Source: Reichenbachiella sp. (GTDB lineage Bacteria; Bacteroidota; Bacteroidia; Cytophagales; Cyclobacteriaceae). Taken from it: 64,000 nucleotides of DNA. Of the stretch, positions 1-10,500 are shown one piece after another. The notes under the pieces were generated by a model. That model saw only the letters and a program-made list of their open reading frames with translations, did no database searches and was not told the DNA's origin. The position numbers and the translations under genes were made by a program. The number at the start of each line of letters is the position of its first letter. Positions within the stretch are counted from its first letter, which is position 1. The DNA is taken from positions 3,747,501 through 3,811,500 of the forward strand of contig NZ_JAWPMM010000001.1 of NCBI RefSeq assembly GCF_033344935.1, given 5' to 3'.

Positions 1-372
1 CCACGTGCCTATGCCTGTTGGCAATTTGGCCTTAACTTCTATTCGTCCATAAGTCCAATCTCCCTTCCCTCTTGTTACCAATCTAGCCGAGCTGTACTCT
101 TTGGCTCCCATCTTCTCTTTGATCGCCGTAATAATCAAATATCCATCTTCTACTCGAGCATTTTCAAGCCTCTTTTCCGTATAGTATTCCAATTCATTAT
201 TTCCCCAACCACATACATTAGGACAACCATCACCAACATCATAACCCCATTTTTTATCATCTGGCAATCCTGTATAATCAAATTCATCTGCCCATACCAG
301 CTCATACCCACTTTGCGCCACTAAGACATTTGAAATACAGACCAGTGTAATTATTCTAATGATGGTGTTCAT
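1..372 (-). CDS. GH16 beta-glucanase (laminarinase type), cut by window start
   Basis: This is the N-terminal 124 codons of a secreted glycoside hydrolase family 16 enzyme; the rest lies beyond base 1. A signal peptide of about 20 residues ends near VLVAQ. It is followed by the family's typical first strands: LVWADEFDY at about 24-32, then CGWGNNELEYYT, and RGKGDWTYGRIEVKAKLP near the cut. The catalytic ExDxxE segment would come soon after the truncation and is not visible. GH16 enzymes of this type cut beta-1,3-glucans such as laminarin. The ATG lies inside the 3' end of the upstream ASPIC gene (17-bp overlap), so translation is probably coupled and the gene is the last visible member of the susCD operon. 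Substrate is inferred from the family and from GH3/GH30 neighbours. Confidence 0.88.
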   Translation of the reverse strand, partial: MNTIIRIITLVCISNVLVAQSGYELVWADEFDYTGLPDDKKWGYDVGDGCPNVCGWGNNELEYYTEKRLENARVEDGYLIITAIKEKMGAKEYSSARLVTRGKGDWTYGRIEVKAKLPTGIGTW

Positions 373-2575
373 GGCTAGACTCAGTTTTTAGATTCAAAGG
401 ATTGAAGGGCAATGATTGAAGCTCATCTCCTTGCTTGACTTGATAGAAATGATTCATTTTTACATTTTCAAAATTTTGCATGGATCGTTTCTGATCAGGC
501 CAGTATATAGTTACACTGTCAATGCTCACAGCATCACCCAATCCAATTTCAGCCCTTAAGGTATTGGCACCAAATGACCCACCTGTTCCAACATGGTGAT
601 AGACCTTCCTTTGTTCCCCTGAAGGCAAGGCAGCGAATACATCAACCTTAGCCCCTATCGCCGACGCATTGGCACTGACTCCTTTCAGATCTAAAGTCAA
701 CCAATTGTTTTGAAAGCCCGGGTTTTGAAATAGCATATTTTGGAATACATCACTTTCGGCTGCCCCACCTACTTGATGATAAATGTCCTGATCGCCGTCA
801 TTGTCTAAGTCTCCAAAGGCTACCCCATGTCCTTTTTGAATTTGTCCGAACTCACCAACTGAAGTTACATCTGCAAACTCTTTTCCTTTTATATTGAGAA
901 ATGCTCGATTGGGAATAGAGGCCCAAATGTTAAACTCACCCGTCCCCAAGTAGAAGTCTGGAAAACCGTCATTATTTAGATCTCCAAAATTGCCTCCCAT
1001 AGCATAAAGCAACTTATCCAATCCTACCTCTTTGGTGACATCAGTAAATGTCTCGTCTCCATTATTTCTATACAGACGTGGGGTTTCTCCTTTGAATGGC
1101 TCTCCTAAATAGTCCTTGGCTACTTCGCTTGCTATCAGATGAGACTCACGATTATCATATCCAATAACCATTATATCTTGCCAGCCATCCTGATCATAAT
1201 CCCAAAACCACGTCGGGAAACTCATAATAGGTTCGCTAACACCTGCGGAACCCGCTAACTGTTCAAAAACCCAATCATTCGGACTAGTTCCTCCCCTATT
1301 GATATAGAGCAAATTGTGTCTACCATAGATAGACAAATACAAATCTGGCCAACCATCATTATTGACATCTCCCCAGGTGGCCCCTTTTACAAATTGATTG
1401 ATTTCTAACCCTAGCTTTTGCGCCACATCAGTAAATGTGCCATCGCCATTATTCATAAAGAGCTGACAAGGAAAAATGGCCCTTCTGCTAGAAGACTCAT
1501 TGCCAACGAACAGGTCCAAATATCCATCTAAATTAAAGTCTGCTGCAGCTACAGCTCCAGTGGGTTGCTTTTGAAACAATCCAGCAGATTTGGTTTCGTC
1601 AGAGAAGTAGCCTCCTTTATTTATCAATAGCGAATTAGGAATCATACCATTAGTCGTAAGCCAGGCTCCTCGCATCACATAGATATCCGTCCACCCATCA
1701 TTATTAAAATCGGCATGGATATTATTGAGGCCACCGACTAATCCAGTCAAACCATAATGTTCGGTACTATCAATGAAGCTTCCTTGTCCATTATTAATAT
1801 AGAGAGTAGACTGTTCGCCCAAACTGTAAGAGGTAGTGAAAATATCTAGCAGACCATCATTATTGAAGTCTTCTATACTTGCTCCACCTGCATGATTGTT
1901 TAAATCCACTCCAGTCTCCATACTTATATTAGGGAATACCGGAAATTCCATGTCCGATTCGAAGGCTTCTTGAGGAATAAGATATTGCTCAGGAACATCA
2001 GATGGATACTTTCCAACCGCTTGGTAACTCAAATTCAAAAACCATCTGGACTGCATATCAGCTGAATCATACGCAAGCAGGCTTTCATAAACATCTATGG
2101 CATTTTCAACAGGAATGGTCTGTCGGTGTACGCCAGCTCCTTTGATTGGCATGATACAAGATTGTCCAGAATGATTTTGAATGCAATTTTCAATTTCTCC
2201 TTTACGTAAATATGCCAAGGCTTTTACTTTAAAGAAATCTACGCTTTGGACATTGACTTCATTGAAGCTGTTACCCGCCAAATAACTATCAATTACCTTA
2301 ATACATTTATCGTTGTCACCTTTTAGCAGCAGCACCAAAATGTAATCCAACCACTGGCCGGATCGCATACTGTAGGGCAATCCTTTTACATTGATCTCCA
2401 ATTTATGGAGCAGATTGTCAGTAAAATAAGGATAGTTATTGCTTTGTCTCGCATTTTGAGCCAGAGTGTCGAGTTCCATCGCCATATCGATGGTCGATGG
2501 CGTCCGTCTGTCAACCTCTTTGTTACACGAAATCAAAAACCATAGCGTACAAACTATGTATGGCAATCTTCTCAT
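356..2575 (-). CDS. FG-GAP/VCBS repeat lipoprotein with C-terminal ASPIC/UnbV domain (CRTAC1-like)
   Basis: This is a 739-residue predicted outer-surface lipoprotein. The signal sequence ends in a lipobox (LISC, Cys17). Residues 30-200 look helical and TPR-like. From about 225 to 610 there are at least seven calcium-binding FG-GAP loops of the form DxNxDGxxD, for example DFNNDGLLDIF and DVNNDGWPDLY, which predict a beta-propeller. Residues 625-715 match the ASPIC/UnbV domain (IGAKVDVF, GTGGSFGANTL, VTIYWPDQ). The family is common in Bacteroidota glycan loci, but its biochemical role is not established; glycan binding or display is inferred. The start overlaps the preceding stop in an ATGA, and the 3' end overlaps the GH16 start. 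It ends in an unusual His-rich tail (HEHHH). Confidence 0.88.
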   Translation of the reverse strand: MRRLPYIVCTLWFLISCNKEVDRRTPSTIDMAMELDTLAQNARQSNNYPYFTDNLLHKLEINVKGLPYSMRSGQWLDYILVLLLKGDNDKCIKVIDSYLAGNSFNEVNVQSVDFFKVKALAYLRKGEIENCIQNHSGQSCIMPIKGAGVHRQTIPVENAIDVYESLLAYDSADMQSRWFLNLSYQAVGKYPSDVPEQYLIPQEAFESDMEFPVFPNISMETGVDLNNHAGGASIEDFNNDGLLDIFTTSYSLGEQSTLYINNGQGSFIDSTEHYGLTGLVGGLNNIHADFNNDGWTDIYVMRGAWLTTNGMIPNSLLINKGGYFSDETKSAGLFQKQPTGAVAAADFNLDGYLDLFVGNESSSRRAIFPCQLFMNNGDGTFTDVAQKLGLEINQFVKGATWGDVNNDGWPDLYLSIYGRHNLLYINRGGTSPNDWVFEQLAGSAGVSEPIMSFPTWFWDYDQDGWQDIMVIGYDNRESHLIASEVAKDYLGEPFKGETPRLYRNNGDETFTDVTKEVGLDKLLYAMGGNFGDLNNDGFPDFYLGTGEFNIWASIPNRAFLNIKGKEFADVTSVGEFGQIQKGHGVAFGDLDNDGDQDIYHQVGGAAESDVFQNMLFQNPGFQNNWLTLDLKGVSANASAIGAKVDVFAALPSGEQRKVYHHVGTGGSFGANTLRAEIGLGDAVSIDSVTIYWPDQKRSMQNFENVKMNHFYQVKQGDELQSLPFNPLNLKTESSHEHHH

Positions 2576-5500
2576 TTACTTTCTTGATAAACTACTAAGG
2601 GCGCACTGTTAGAAACAAAAGCTGTGGTATACAAGTCCTTGCTTGCAAGCCTCACTATATGCCTAATATCGTAAGGAACATATAGACCTGACTGACTATA
2701 ACTTACGTAACTGAATCCTCCTTTGCCATTGCCTTCAAATAACCAACCATAGCAAGCATCGTTTCGAGGGGTTTCAATTTCAGAATGGAACTGATTGCCA
2801 CCAGCCAATATATCCAAATGACCATCGCCATTGAAATCAGCAATCTCCATCGAATTAAAAGAAGAAGTCTGCGCTTCGAAAGGCAATGAATTCATACCGA
2901 AATCCCCATTTCCTAGGTTCTCCATATATACACTTGAGAAATCCTGTACTTTGTAGTGCAGGCTATTTTCTAAATGCTGATCTCCATAAATATCTGATAA
3001 AGTAGCTTGAGCGAATGCATTGTATTTATTCTTGTATTTTCTGCTAATATCTGGTATCTGTTGAGAACTGCATTGCATACCTCGAACCGGAAATTGCCTT
3101 TCGTCCTGATAGTAGCCCAGAACTATATCAATATTTCCATTGGCGTCATAATCATCCACATAGATATCGAAGGTCTCTTCTGGTGTTGCTTGATACTTGT
3201 AGTTTGTTCCTAGATTTCCTACTACCAAGTCTTCGTCACCATCTTGATCAAAGTCAGCTTTCTCTACCGTGTTCCACCAACCTACAGTTTCAGACAACCC
3301 ATAGTCTTCAGTTTGGTTAACAAATGCTCCATTGTCTAAAGTGAAAATAGAAATTGGCATCCATTCACCGACTACTACTAACTTTCCTTCTTTCAACCAA
3401 GTTGCGTCTGTCACCATTCCCAATTCATTAAATGCCGGCTGATCAACAAGTTCAAACTTTAACTCACCACTTTCAACCTTGTTTTCTAACAAGTAGCTCG
3501 GTACTGGTAAAGGATATTTTCTTGGCAATTGGCGACCACCTATGAACAAATCCATATCTCCGTCAGAATCAAAATCAAAAGGAAGTACCACTCCTCCGCT
3601 CACTAGATAGTCTGGCAACGTCTCACTCTTAGTGAATAACCCCTCATTATTGATATAGAGTCTGTCCTTATATACTTGTGAGTTTTCTTCAGCATCGTTA
3701 CCACCACTAACCACAAACAGATCCAAGTCCTGGTCATTATCCGCATCAAAGAATACAGCTGCTACATCTTCATGAATGCTATCTTCTGACATGAATATAG
3801 AAGGCGTAAATGATCCGTCTACCTGTTGTACAAACATTTGACTAGGAATACCCATGGCTCCTCCAATAAACAAGTCCTCCAGTCCATCTTGATTGATATC
3901 TCCATTAGCCACCGCTGGACCTAATCTTGACATTCGGTGAGGAAGTAAGATCTGGTAATCAAAATCATCGAAATCGTTCTCTTGATTGACATATTCCGTT
4001 AAACCTTCAAGTGAAGCCAATTCAAATACCTGCTTTTTACTCTTAGAAGTAGATTCAGATGAAACTGCATCAGAAGCTTTCATTGTCAATGTCTGATTTG
4101 GATTCACGTCAGATAAATGGTTTTTTTTACCATCTGGCCAAACTACTGTTACCTTGTCAATATTATCTATTGTATTCAATCCAAAATGAATCACAGGATC
4201 AATTGAAGATTCATACCCTCTGACCAGAAATTGCTCCCGCATATAGGTTTTGGATCCACAGGTCACATAGACTTTTGCGCCTAATCCAAGTGGGTTCTTT
4301 TCTGATCCAATCAATTGAACCTTCAAAAAATTACCAATTCCATTCTCTACACTGAAATTTTTGAAAATAGAAGCTGCGGAATCGATATTGTTGACCACTA
4401 GCTCGAGATCACCATCGTTGTCTAAATCTGCATATGCCGCACCATTTGAAAAACCTTCGAAACTGATGCCCCATTTGTCATTCGCTTTTTCAAAGTTTTG
4501 TCCATCCAAATTTTCAAACATATAGTTGTCAATTTTCTGAGAGGGCAGCATTTCAGTCAATTCTGGAAAAGTTAGTTCTCCAGTTTTGATTTTCATCCTA
4601 ATATCTAATCGACCCATCCATTTGAAGAAATCTTTGTTGTTAATGTCTTTTCTGGTACCGTTGGTGACATACAAATCCAAAAGCCCATCATTATTATAAT
4701 CACCAAACAATGGCGCCCAACTCCAGTCTGTTTTGTCAATACCTGACATTTTAGCCACGTCCGAATAAAAAGGAAGGTTGTTTTCTCTGATTCCTTGATT
4801 CAACTGCAGAACATTGTACATGTACTGGTAATGAAACCCTGCATTTACGTTTTGCCAAAAGCCATCAATATCCATGCTTGCCATATTGGCTTTTGACCTG
4901 AAGTTGTCTGATGGCACCATATCCATCTGCACAAAATCCATTAGACCGTCATTGTTGATATCTGCTGCATCTACGCCCATTCCATAGAATACCGTGTGTT
5001 GGGTAGTTTTTTTGATGTGCTCGCTAAACGTGCCATCGCCATTGTTGAAATAGAAGTAGTCCGGGATATTAAAATCATTGGACACATAAATATCCGTTAG
5101 ATTGTCATTATTGAAATCAGATGCAATTACGCCAGCCGCGAGGCCAAAATTCAAAACTCCTGCATCTTTGGTTACATCTTTGAAGTAGCCGTTTCCATCA
5201 TTTTGATATAAGTGATCAGAAGATTTTTGGTTAGGCTGCTCCATTTTTCTTTTATATTCGGGAATGAGTGTGTCAAAAGAAGAATTTTCATAGTTGGCAA
5301 CAAACACATCTATATCGCCGTCTTGGTCATAATCCAAAAAGCAGGTTTGGATGCTTAGTCCGTTATCATTGAGCCCACGACTCTTACCTTCTTCAGCAAA
5401 TTGTGGTACTCCTTTTTCGTTTACACCTTGATTTACATAAAGAATGTTTTCTGTATTACCCCAAATACCTGCCACAGAAATGTAAATATCTAATAACCCA

Positions 5501-5883
5501 TCTGCGTTGATATCTATCATGGACACTCCATTCATCCAGCGGCTATCTCCTGCCACTCCTGCCGCGTCAGTCACATCAACAAACTTTAGATCGCCTTGAT
5601 TGAGGTATAGTTTATTACTCACCGCATTTCCTGTGAAGTAGATATCGCTCAAACCATCGTTGTTTACATCTCCAATGGCTACTCCAGCTCCCATATAATA
5701 ATATCCGAAGTTGAAATAATTGAGTGTATCATTAGGAATTAGCTCATTAGAAAATGTTACACCCGAATTCGATGACAATACAGGTTCAAACACTTTTTCA
5801 GTCTCTTGTTCTAGTTCTTGCTTACAACCAAAAACCATGAAGAGCGAAGCCAAAAAAAGAGGCACTAGATTATTTTTTTTCAT
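2572..5883 (-). CDS. Large FG-GAP/ASPIC-UnbV lipoprotein
   Basis: This 1103-residue predicted lipoprotein (signal then MVFGC, Cys20) is a larger relative of the downstream gene. An N-terminal propeller of FG-GAP loops (DVNNDGLSDIY, DINADGLLDIY, DYDQDGDIDVF, DFNNDNLTDIY, DYNNDGLLDLY) spans about 60-510. An ASPIC/UnbV domain follows at about 520-605 (GLGAKVYV, VRGYESSIDP, VTVVWPDGK). A second propeller (DINQDGLEDLF, DFDSDGDMDLF, DFDQDGDEDLV, DFNGDGHLDIL) fills 640-1090. ASPIC is therefore internal, not terminal as in the neighbour. The gene lies 84 bp after susD behind a strong hairpin and overlaps the next gene by 4 bp. Binding or processing of glycan at the cell surface is inferred from context only. 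Confidence 0.87.
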   Translation of the reverse strand: MKKNNLVPLFLASLFMVFGCKQELEQETEKVFEPVLSSNSGVTFSNELIPNDTLNYFNFGYYYMGAGVAIGDVNNDGLSDIYFTGNAVSNKLYLNQGDLKFVDVTDAAGVAGDSRWMNGVSMIDINADGLLDIYISVAGIWGNTENILYVNQGVNEKGVPQFAEEGKSRGLNDNGLSIQTCFLDYDQDGDIDVFVANYENSSFDTLIPEYKRKMEQPNQKSSDHLYQNDGNGYFKDVTKDAGVLNFGLAAGVIASDFNNDNLTDIYVSNDFNIPDYFYFNNGDGTFSEHIKKTTQHTVFYGMGVDAADINNDGLMDFVQMDMVPSDNFRSKANMASMDIDGFWQNVNAGFHYQYMYNVLQLNQGIRENNLPFYSDVAKMSGIDKTDWSWAPLFGDYNNDGLLDLYVTNGTRKDINNKDFFKWMGRLDIRMKIKTGELTFPELTEMLPSQKIDNYMFENLDGQNFEKANDKWGISFEGFSNGAAYADLDNDGDLELVVNNIDSAASIFKNFSVENGIGNFLKVQLIGSEKNPLGLGAKVYVTCGSKTYMREQFLVRGYESSIDPVIHFGLNTIDNIDKVTVVWPDGKKNHLSDVNPNQTLTMKASDAVSSESTSKSKKQVFELASLEGLTEYVNQENDFDDFDYQILLPHRMSRLGPAVANGDINQDGLEDLFIGGAMGIPSQMFVQQVDGSFTPSIFMSEDSIHEDVAAVFFDADNDQDLDLFVVSGGNDAEENSQVYKDRLYINNEGLFTKSETLPDYLVSGGVVLPFDFDSDGDMDLFIGGRQLPRKYPLPVPSYLLENKVESGELKFELVDQPAFNELGMVTDATWLKEGKLVVVGEWMPISIFTLDNGAFVNQTEDYGLSETVGWWNTVEKADFDQDGDEDLVVGNLGTNYKYQATPEETFDIYVDDYDANGNIDIVLGYYQDERQFPVRGMQCSSQQIPDISRKYKNKYNAFAQATLSDIYGDQHLENSLHYKVQDFSSVYMENLGNGDFGMNSLPFEAQTSSFNSMEIADFNGDGHLDILAGGNQFHSEIETPRNDACYGWLFEGNGKGGFSYVSYSQSGLYVPYDIRHIVRLASKDLYTTAFVSNSAPLVVYQESK

Positions 5884-5895
5884 TACCGTTCAATT

Positions 5896-5936
5896 TACAA
5901 AAATAAAGGCCACCTTTTAAGCTAAAGGTGGCCTTT
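5896..5936 (-). terminator. Strong hairpin between susD and the ASPIC genes
   Basis: A perfect 13-bp stem (5905-5917 with 5924-5936) and a 6-base loop are followed on the minus strand by ATTTTTG. It lies 31 bp past the susD stop and upstream of the next gene. It resembles an intrinsic terminator or a partial attenuator that leaves more susCD than downstream mRNA. Confidence 0.75.
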
Positions 5937-5967
5937 GAAATTAAGTCATTCTATAGAAACCTGCTTA

Positions 5968-7521
5968 TTAATAACCAGGGTTTTGTGTCATGTTAGTAGC
6001 CGCAGCTATATCCGAATTAGGAATAGGAAATAACTGATGCTTAGCAAAGTCAAAGTTATCGCCAAAGTGAGCTGGATCACCACCTTCAAAAGTTGGTGGT
6101 ACCTGAACACCTAATTCTGCATTGGCAATTGCTTCACCCCATCTGATCAAATCGAAGTATCTATGTCCTTCGAAAGCCAACTCCACAAATCTTTCGTCAA
6201 TGATGTCTTGCAAAGTCACAGAACCCAAAGCAGCTACGCCTGCTCTAGCTCTCACCTTATTGATGTCGGCCAAAGCTCCAGCATTGTCTCCACTCTGAAG
6301 TTTAGCTTCTGCACTCAATAAAAGAACATCAGCATATCTAATCAATCTCCAGTTGGTACCATAGTTCAATTCTTTGGCTACTCCCGGATCCTGATTGGTT
6401 TCAGCATCGTAAGATCCATACTTTAATCTGAAAAATTTATTGTAATCCCACCAGGTACTTCCATCAAAATTTGGGTCAGTACTCTTATAGCTAAGGTACT
6501 GCTGCTCGGAGAACATAGTAGCATCTCTTCTCTCTGTATCTCCCATATCATTGAAAGCATCCCATAATTTTTCAGAAGGATAGTTGAATCCCCATCCAGC
6601 AATCAAACCAAGCTCAGGTGTAGAACCCGCTCTTGCTCCCATCAACTGAACGTGCAAGTTGTTTTCAAACCTAGTTCCCCATGGATAGTTCCAATCGTAA
6701 GGAACTTGCGAAGAAAACGAAGCTTCAAGTAAAGACTCATCTCCAAACTCCTGTGCCTCTGTAAAGATATCCGCATAGTTATCAATCAAAGAATACCCAG
6801 TTACCAAATCAAATGCAGCAACTGCTTCAGCATATCTTCCTTGATAAAGTAAAACTTTACCTAACAATGCATTCGCCGTACCCTTGGACATTCTAAACTT
6901 GTCTGCATCAGAATATTCACTTTTGTGAGGTAAAGCAGCAACAGCATCATTCAAATCAGCCTCAATTTGAGCATAAATCTCTGCCTTTGGCACTCTTGCT
7001 TGATTAAACTCTGATGGTTCTAATCCTTTTAATACCAAAGGAATATCTCCAAACTGAGTTACCAATTCTAGATAATAATAAGCTCTAAGTGCTTTAGCTT
7101 CACCAATGATTCTCTCTCTCAATGCATTTTCTGGCTCAAGATTTTCGATAATCATATTGGCTCTAAATACACCATAGTAGTTTACCTGCCAAGTTGCTTG
7201 AACCGCAGGATTACCGCTATCCCAAGTGTAGTTATCCAACTGCTGGTAACGCGGCTGATCCGTACTACCTCCGCCACCTGCTGTACCTTCATCAGAAGGC
7301 AAAGTTTTGATTAAAGTAGGGCTCGCCCAGTCAAACAAGTTGTCTGCAGTAAGCATATCATAGGTTGCTACGATAGCCAACTGTGCGTCATCATCTGTAG
7401 CGTAAAATGTCTCAATAGACGACACTCCGTTTACATCTTGTTCCAATTGATCAGAACATGCGGCGAGTATACCAGCTACAAGTGCAGCCCCAACTCCTAA
7501 TATTGCTATTTTATTTTTCAT
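5968..7521 (-). CDS. SusD/RagB-family nutrient-binding outer membrane lipoprotein
   Basis: This 517-residue SusD-like glycan-binding lipoprotein caps the partner TonB-dependent transporter. The signal peptide ends in ILAAC (Cys22). The SusD helical TPR core is recognisable: ETFYATDDDAQLAIVATYD at the N-terminus, GEAKALRAYYYLELV at about 140-155, KVLLYQGRYAEAVAAFD, NWRLIRYADVLLLSAEAK near 395, and a C-terminus with HRYFDLIRWG and FPIPNSDI. These are hallmarks of the RagB/SusD family, and the length is normal. It lies 18 bp downstream of susC. The ligand is probably beta-glucan oligosaccharide, judged from neighbouring GH16, GH3 and GH30 genes; binding residues cannot be assigned from sequence alone. 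Confidence 0.95.
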   Translation of the reverse strand: MKNKIAILGVGAALVAGILAACSDQLEQDVNGVSSIETFYATDDDAQLAIVATYDMLTADNLFDWASPTLIKTLPSDEGTAGGGGSTDQPRYQQLDNYTWDSGNPAVQATWQVNYYGVFRANMIIENLEPENALRERIIGEAKALRAYYYLELVTQFGDIPLVLKGLEPSEFNQARVPKAEIYAQIEADLNDAVAALPHKSEYSDADKFRMSKGTANALLGKVLLYQGRYAEAVAAFDLVTGYSLIDNYADIFTEAQEFGDESLLEASFSSQVPYDWNYPWGTRFENNLHVQLMGARAGSTPELGLIAGWGFNYPSEKLWDAFNDMGDTERRDATMFSEQQYLSYKSTDPNFDGSTWWDYNKFFRLKYGSYDAETNQDPGVAKELNYGTNWRLIRYADVLLLSAEAKLQSGDNAGALADINKVRARAGVAALGSVTLQDIIDERFVELAFEGHRYFDLIRWGEAIANAELGVQVPPTFEGGDPAHFGDNFDFAKHQLFPIPNSDIAAATNMTQNPGY

Positions 7522-7539
7522 GTCTTAAATATTTTTATA

Positions 7540-10500
7540 TTAAAACTGTAGCGTTAAACCAGTTACGAATGTCTTTGGCACAGGATAAGATCCTCTGTCA
7601 ATACCCAAACTGTTTGCATTGTTACTTCCACCGATTTCAGGATCAAATCCTTTGTAATCTGTGAATGTGAAGAAGTTGTCCAATGAAACGTATAGTCTTA
7701 ATTTGCTAATTCCTGCTTTATCCAAAATTGAGCTTGGCAAGTTGTACCCCAACTGAACCTGTCTGATTTTGAAGAAAGAACCATCAAATACCATCATATC
7801 ACTTGTATATGCTTGTCCAGCTACTCCAGCTCTAAACCAGCTGTTGGTAGAACCTTCACCTGTCCATCTGTCTGTGTAGAAGAAATCTGGCTTGTTATTT
7901 TGAATTCTATCTGTTCTGTTGAATCCCATAATCACTTCGTTACCAAATGATCCCTGAGCAAAGATTTTGAAATCAAAGCCTTTGTAGTCCAATTTGATCG
8001 TAGTACCGATAGAAAAATCAGGATGTGGAGAACCAATTTGAACAAAATCGCTTGGAGTAATAGACCCATCGCCATCTGTATCCACAATTACCGGATCACC
8101 TGGAGCTGGAGTATATCCACTCGTTACTTCAGCTGTATAGGCATCAATCTCTGCTTGATTCTGGAAAATACCATTTGTCTGATATCCTCTGAAGTACCAG
8201 ATGGGAAATCCTTCTTGCATAGCCGTAGCAGAGTTCCAATCGATACCTACGTCAGCTCCAGCCTCGAACTCCTTGTTAGGATCAACAAACGTTGCTTCGT
8301 TTTTGATTGAAGTGAAGTTCATAGTGATGTCATACTTGAAATCACCCTTCTGCTCCTTGTAGCCCAATTCTATTTCAAGACCTTTGTTACTTACCTCACC
8401 TGAATTTACAAAACCAGCTGGGTTTCCTACAAATGCAGGAGGACTACCAATTACCAAAAGGTCCTTGGTTGTTTTCCAGAAGTAATCAGCAGACACTGTC
8501 AATCGATCTTCGAAGAAACCTAAGTCTAATCCGATATCTGTTTGTTCTGAAGTTTCCCAAGTCAAATTAGGGTTAGCCAATTGTGTAGGTTCTGCTCCAG
8601 TTAAGAAGTTTCCAGTAGCATCAGCATAGATAAATCCTGCACTAACTGTTGCCAAGGAAGCACCTGCTCCTGCATTTGTTACAGAAGACAAACTACCATT
8701 CTGTCCCCAAGAAGCTCTCAATTTCAAGAAGTTCATTGGCCCAGCAGAGAAGAAGTCTTCACTAGACAATACCCAACCTGCAGAAACTGATGGGAAGTAT
8801 CCCCAACGGTTATCTTTAGATAATACTGAAGAACCATCCGCTCTCATGGTTGCAGATAATAGATATTTCTCCTTATAGTTATAAGTCACTCTACCAAAGT
8901 AAGAGTTTAATGTATTTGTATTTCTGTTACCTTGTGCATTAGTGTTTTGAATACGGTTTGGTACTGCATCTAAATATGCCAACTGAGGAATCGCATTCAA
9001 CAAGGTAGTTCCGTTTCCAGTCATGTATCCATTCTCTGTAGAAAAGAAAGAAGTACCTCCCAATATATTCACATTATGATCTCCAAACTTCTTAGTGTAA
9101 GAAGCGAAATTCTCCCATTGGTAGTTGAAGTAATCACTATAAGTATCAGATACTCTTGCACTCTCCGTATCTCTATCATTAAAGAACCATGATTCTTGCC
9201 AATAGTGATTGTAGTAATTACCAGAAATCAACCCTAATCTTGAGGTAATTTCCAAGCCTTCAATCGGTGTGATTGTCACGGCAGTAGCACCTTGAAATAC
9301 AGTAGCGTTAAATCCACCATGGATCTGTGCCATTTTACCTATAGGGTTAGAGTTTTCCCCATCAACTAATGTAGAAATACCCCAGTAGTTACCGTTTTCG
9401 TCAGTCTTATAATTTTGTTCTCCATAATGATTGATTACCCAAGGTGGAATTCCATTATCATAAGTCACAGGAACTGCAGGGTCCATCACAATACCACTTT
9501 GTACAATACCTCCGAACTCCGTATTCTCTTGAATAGACTGTCTTTCGAACTTAGCAAAAGAATAATTACTTGAGATTTTCGCCCAGTCATTTACTTGATG
9601 ACTGATATTAAATCTCAATCCATATCTATTGATAGAGGCATCTTCCCCTCCAACGATACCTTCTTGATCCAAGAAGTATCCACCGATCATATACTTAGTA
9701 TCTTCATTACCTCCTGAGAATGTCAAAGCATGCCTTTGCTGTGGAGCCGTATCGAAGATTTCATCTTTCCAGTTGGTTCCGACTGAAGGCACCTGCTCGT
9801 CTGCTCTTCTATTGATTCCCGCTTCTGCATTATACTCATCATATTGCGCAAGATTCATTACCTCAAGTGGAGTGTTTTCGTTTTGAATTCCAAATTGGAA
9901 ATCATAAGAAATTTTCCCTGGTCCTTCTTCACCTTTCTTTGTAGTTACATACACTACACCGTTAGCGCCTTCGGCACCATAGATTGCCGCAGAGGCCGCA
10001 TCTTTCAATACTTCGATACCTTCGATTTCAAATGGGTCCAACCAATTGATATCTGGAACTCTCATACCGTCAACAATATAAAGTGGAGAAGTAGATCCAT
10101 TAGATCCAGCACCTCTAATCTTAATATTGTATCCAGCTCCTGGAGAACCTGAGGTAGGAACTACTTCCACACCTGCCATTCTTCCTTGCAAGGCCTGATC
10201 TACAGATCCTGCAGAGAAGTTAGCTAAGTCTTCAGCTTTCACACTTGAAATGGCAGCTGTCAAGACGCTCTTCTTTTGAGAACCGTATCCAACAACTACA
10301 ATTTCTTCCAACGAAGTAACGTCATCCACCATACTCACATCGATAGTCGATCTACCTCCCACGGTTACTTCTTGTGGCTTCATACCGATGAAAGAATAAA
10401 CTAAAACATCTTCATCTGAAGTCACAGAGATTTTATAATCACCGTCGAGGTTTGTTACTGTACCAGTAGCGGTACCTTTGATTAATACACTTACACCAGG

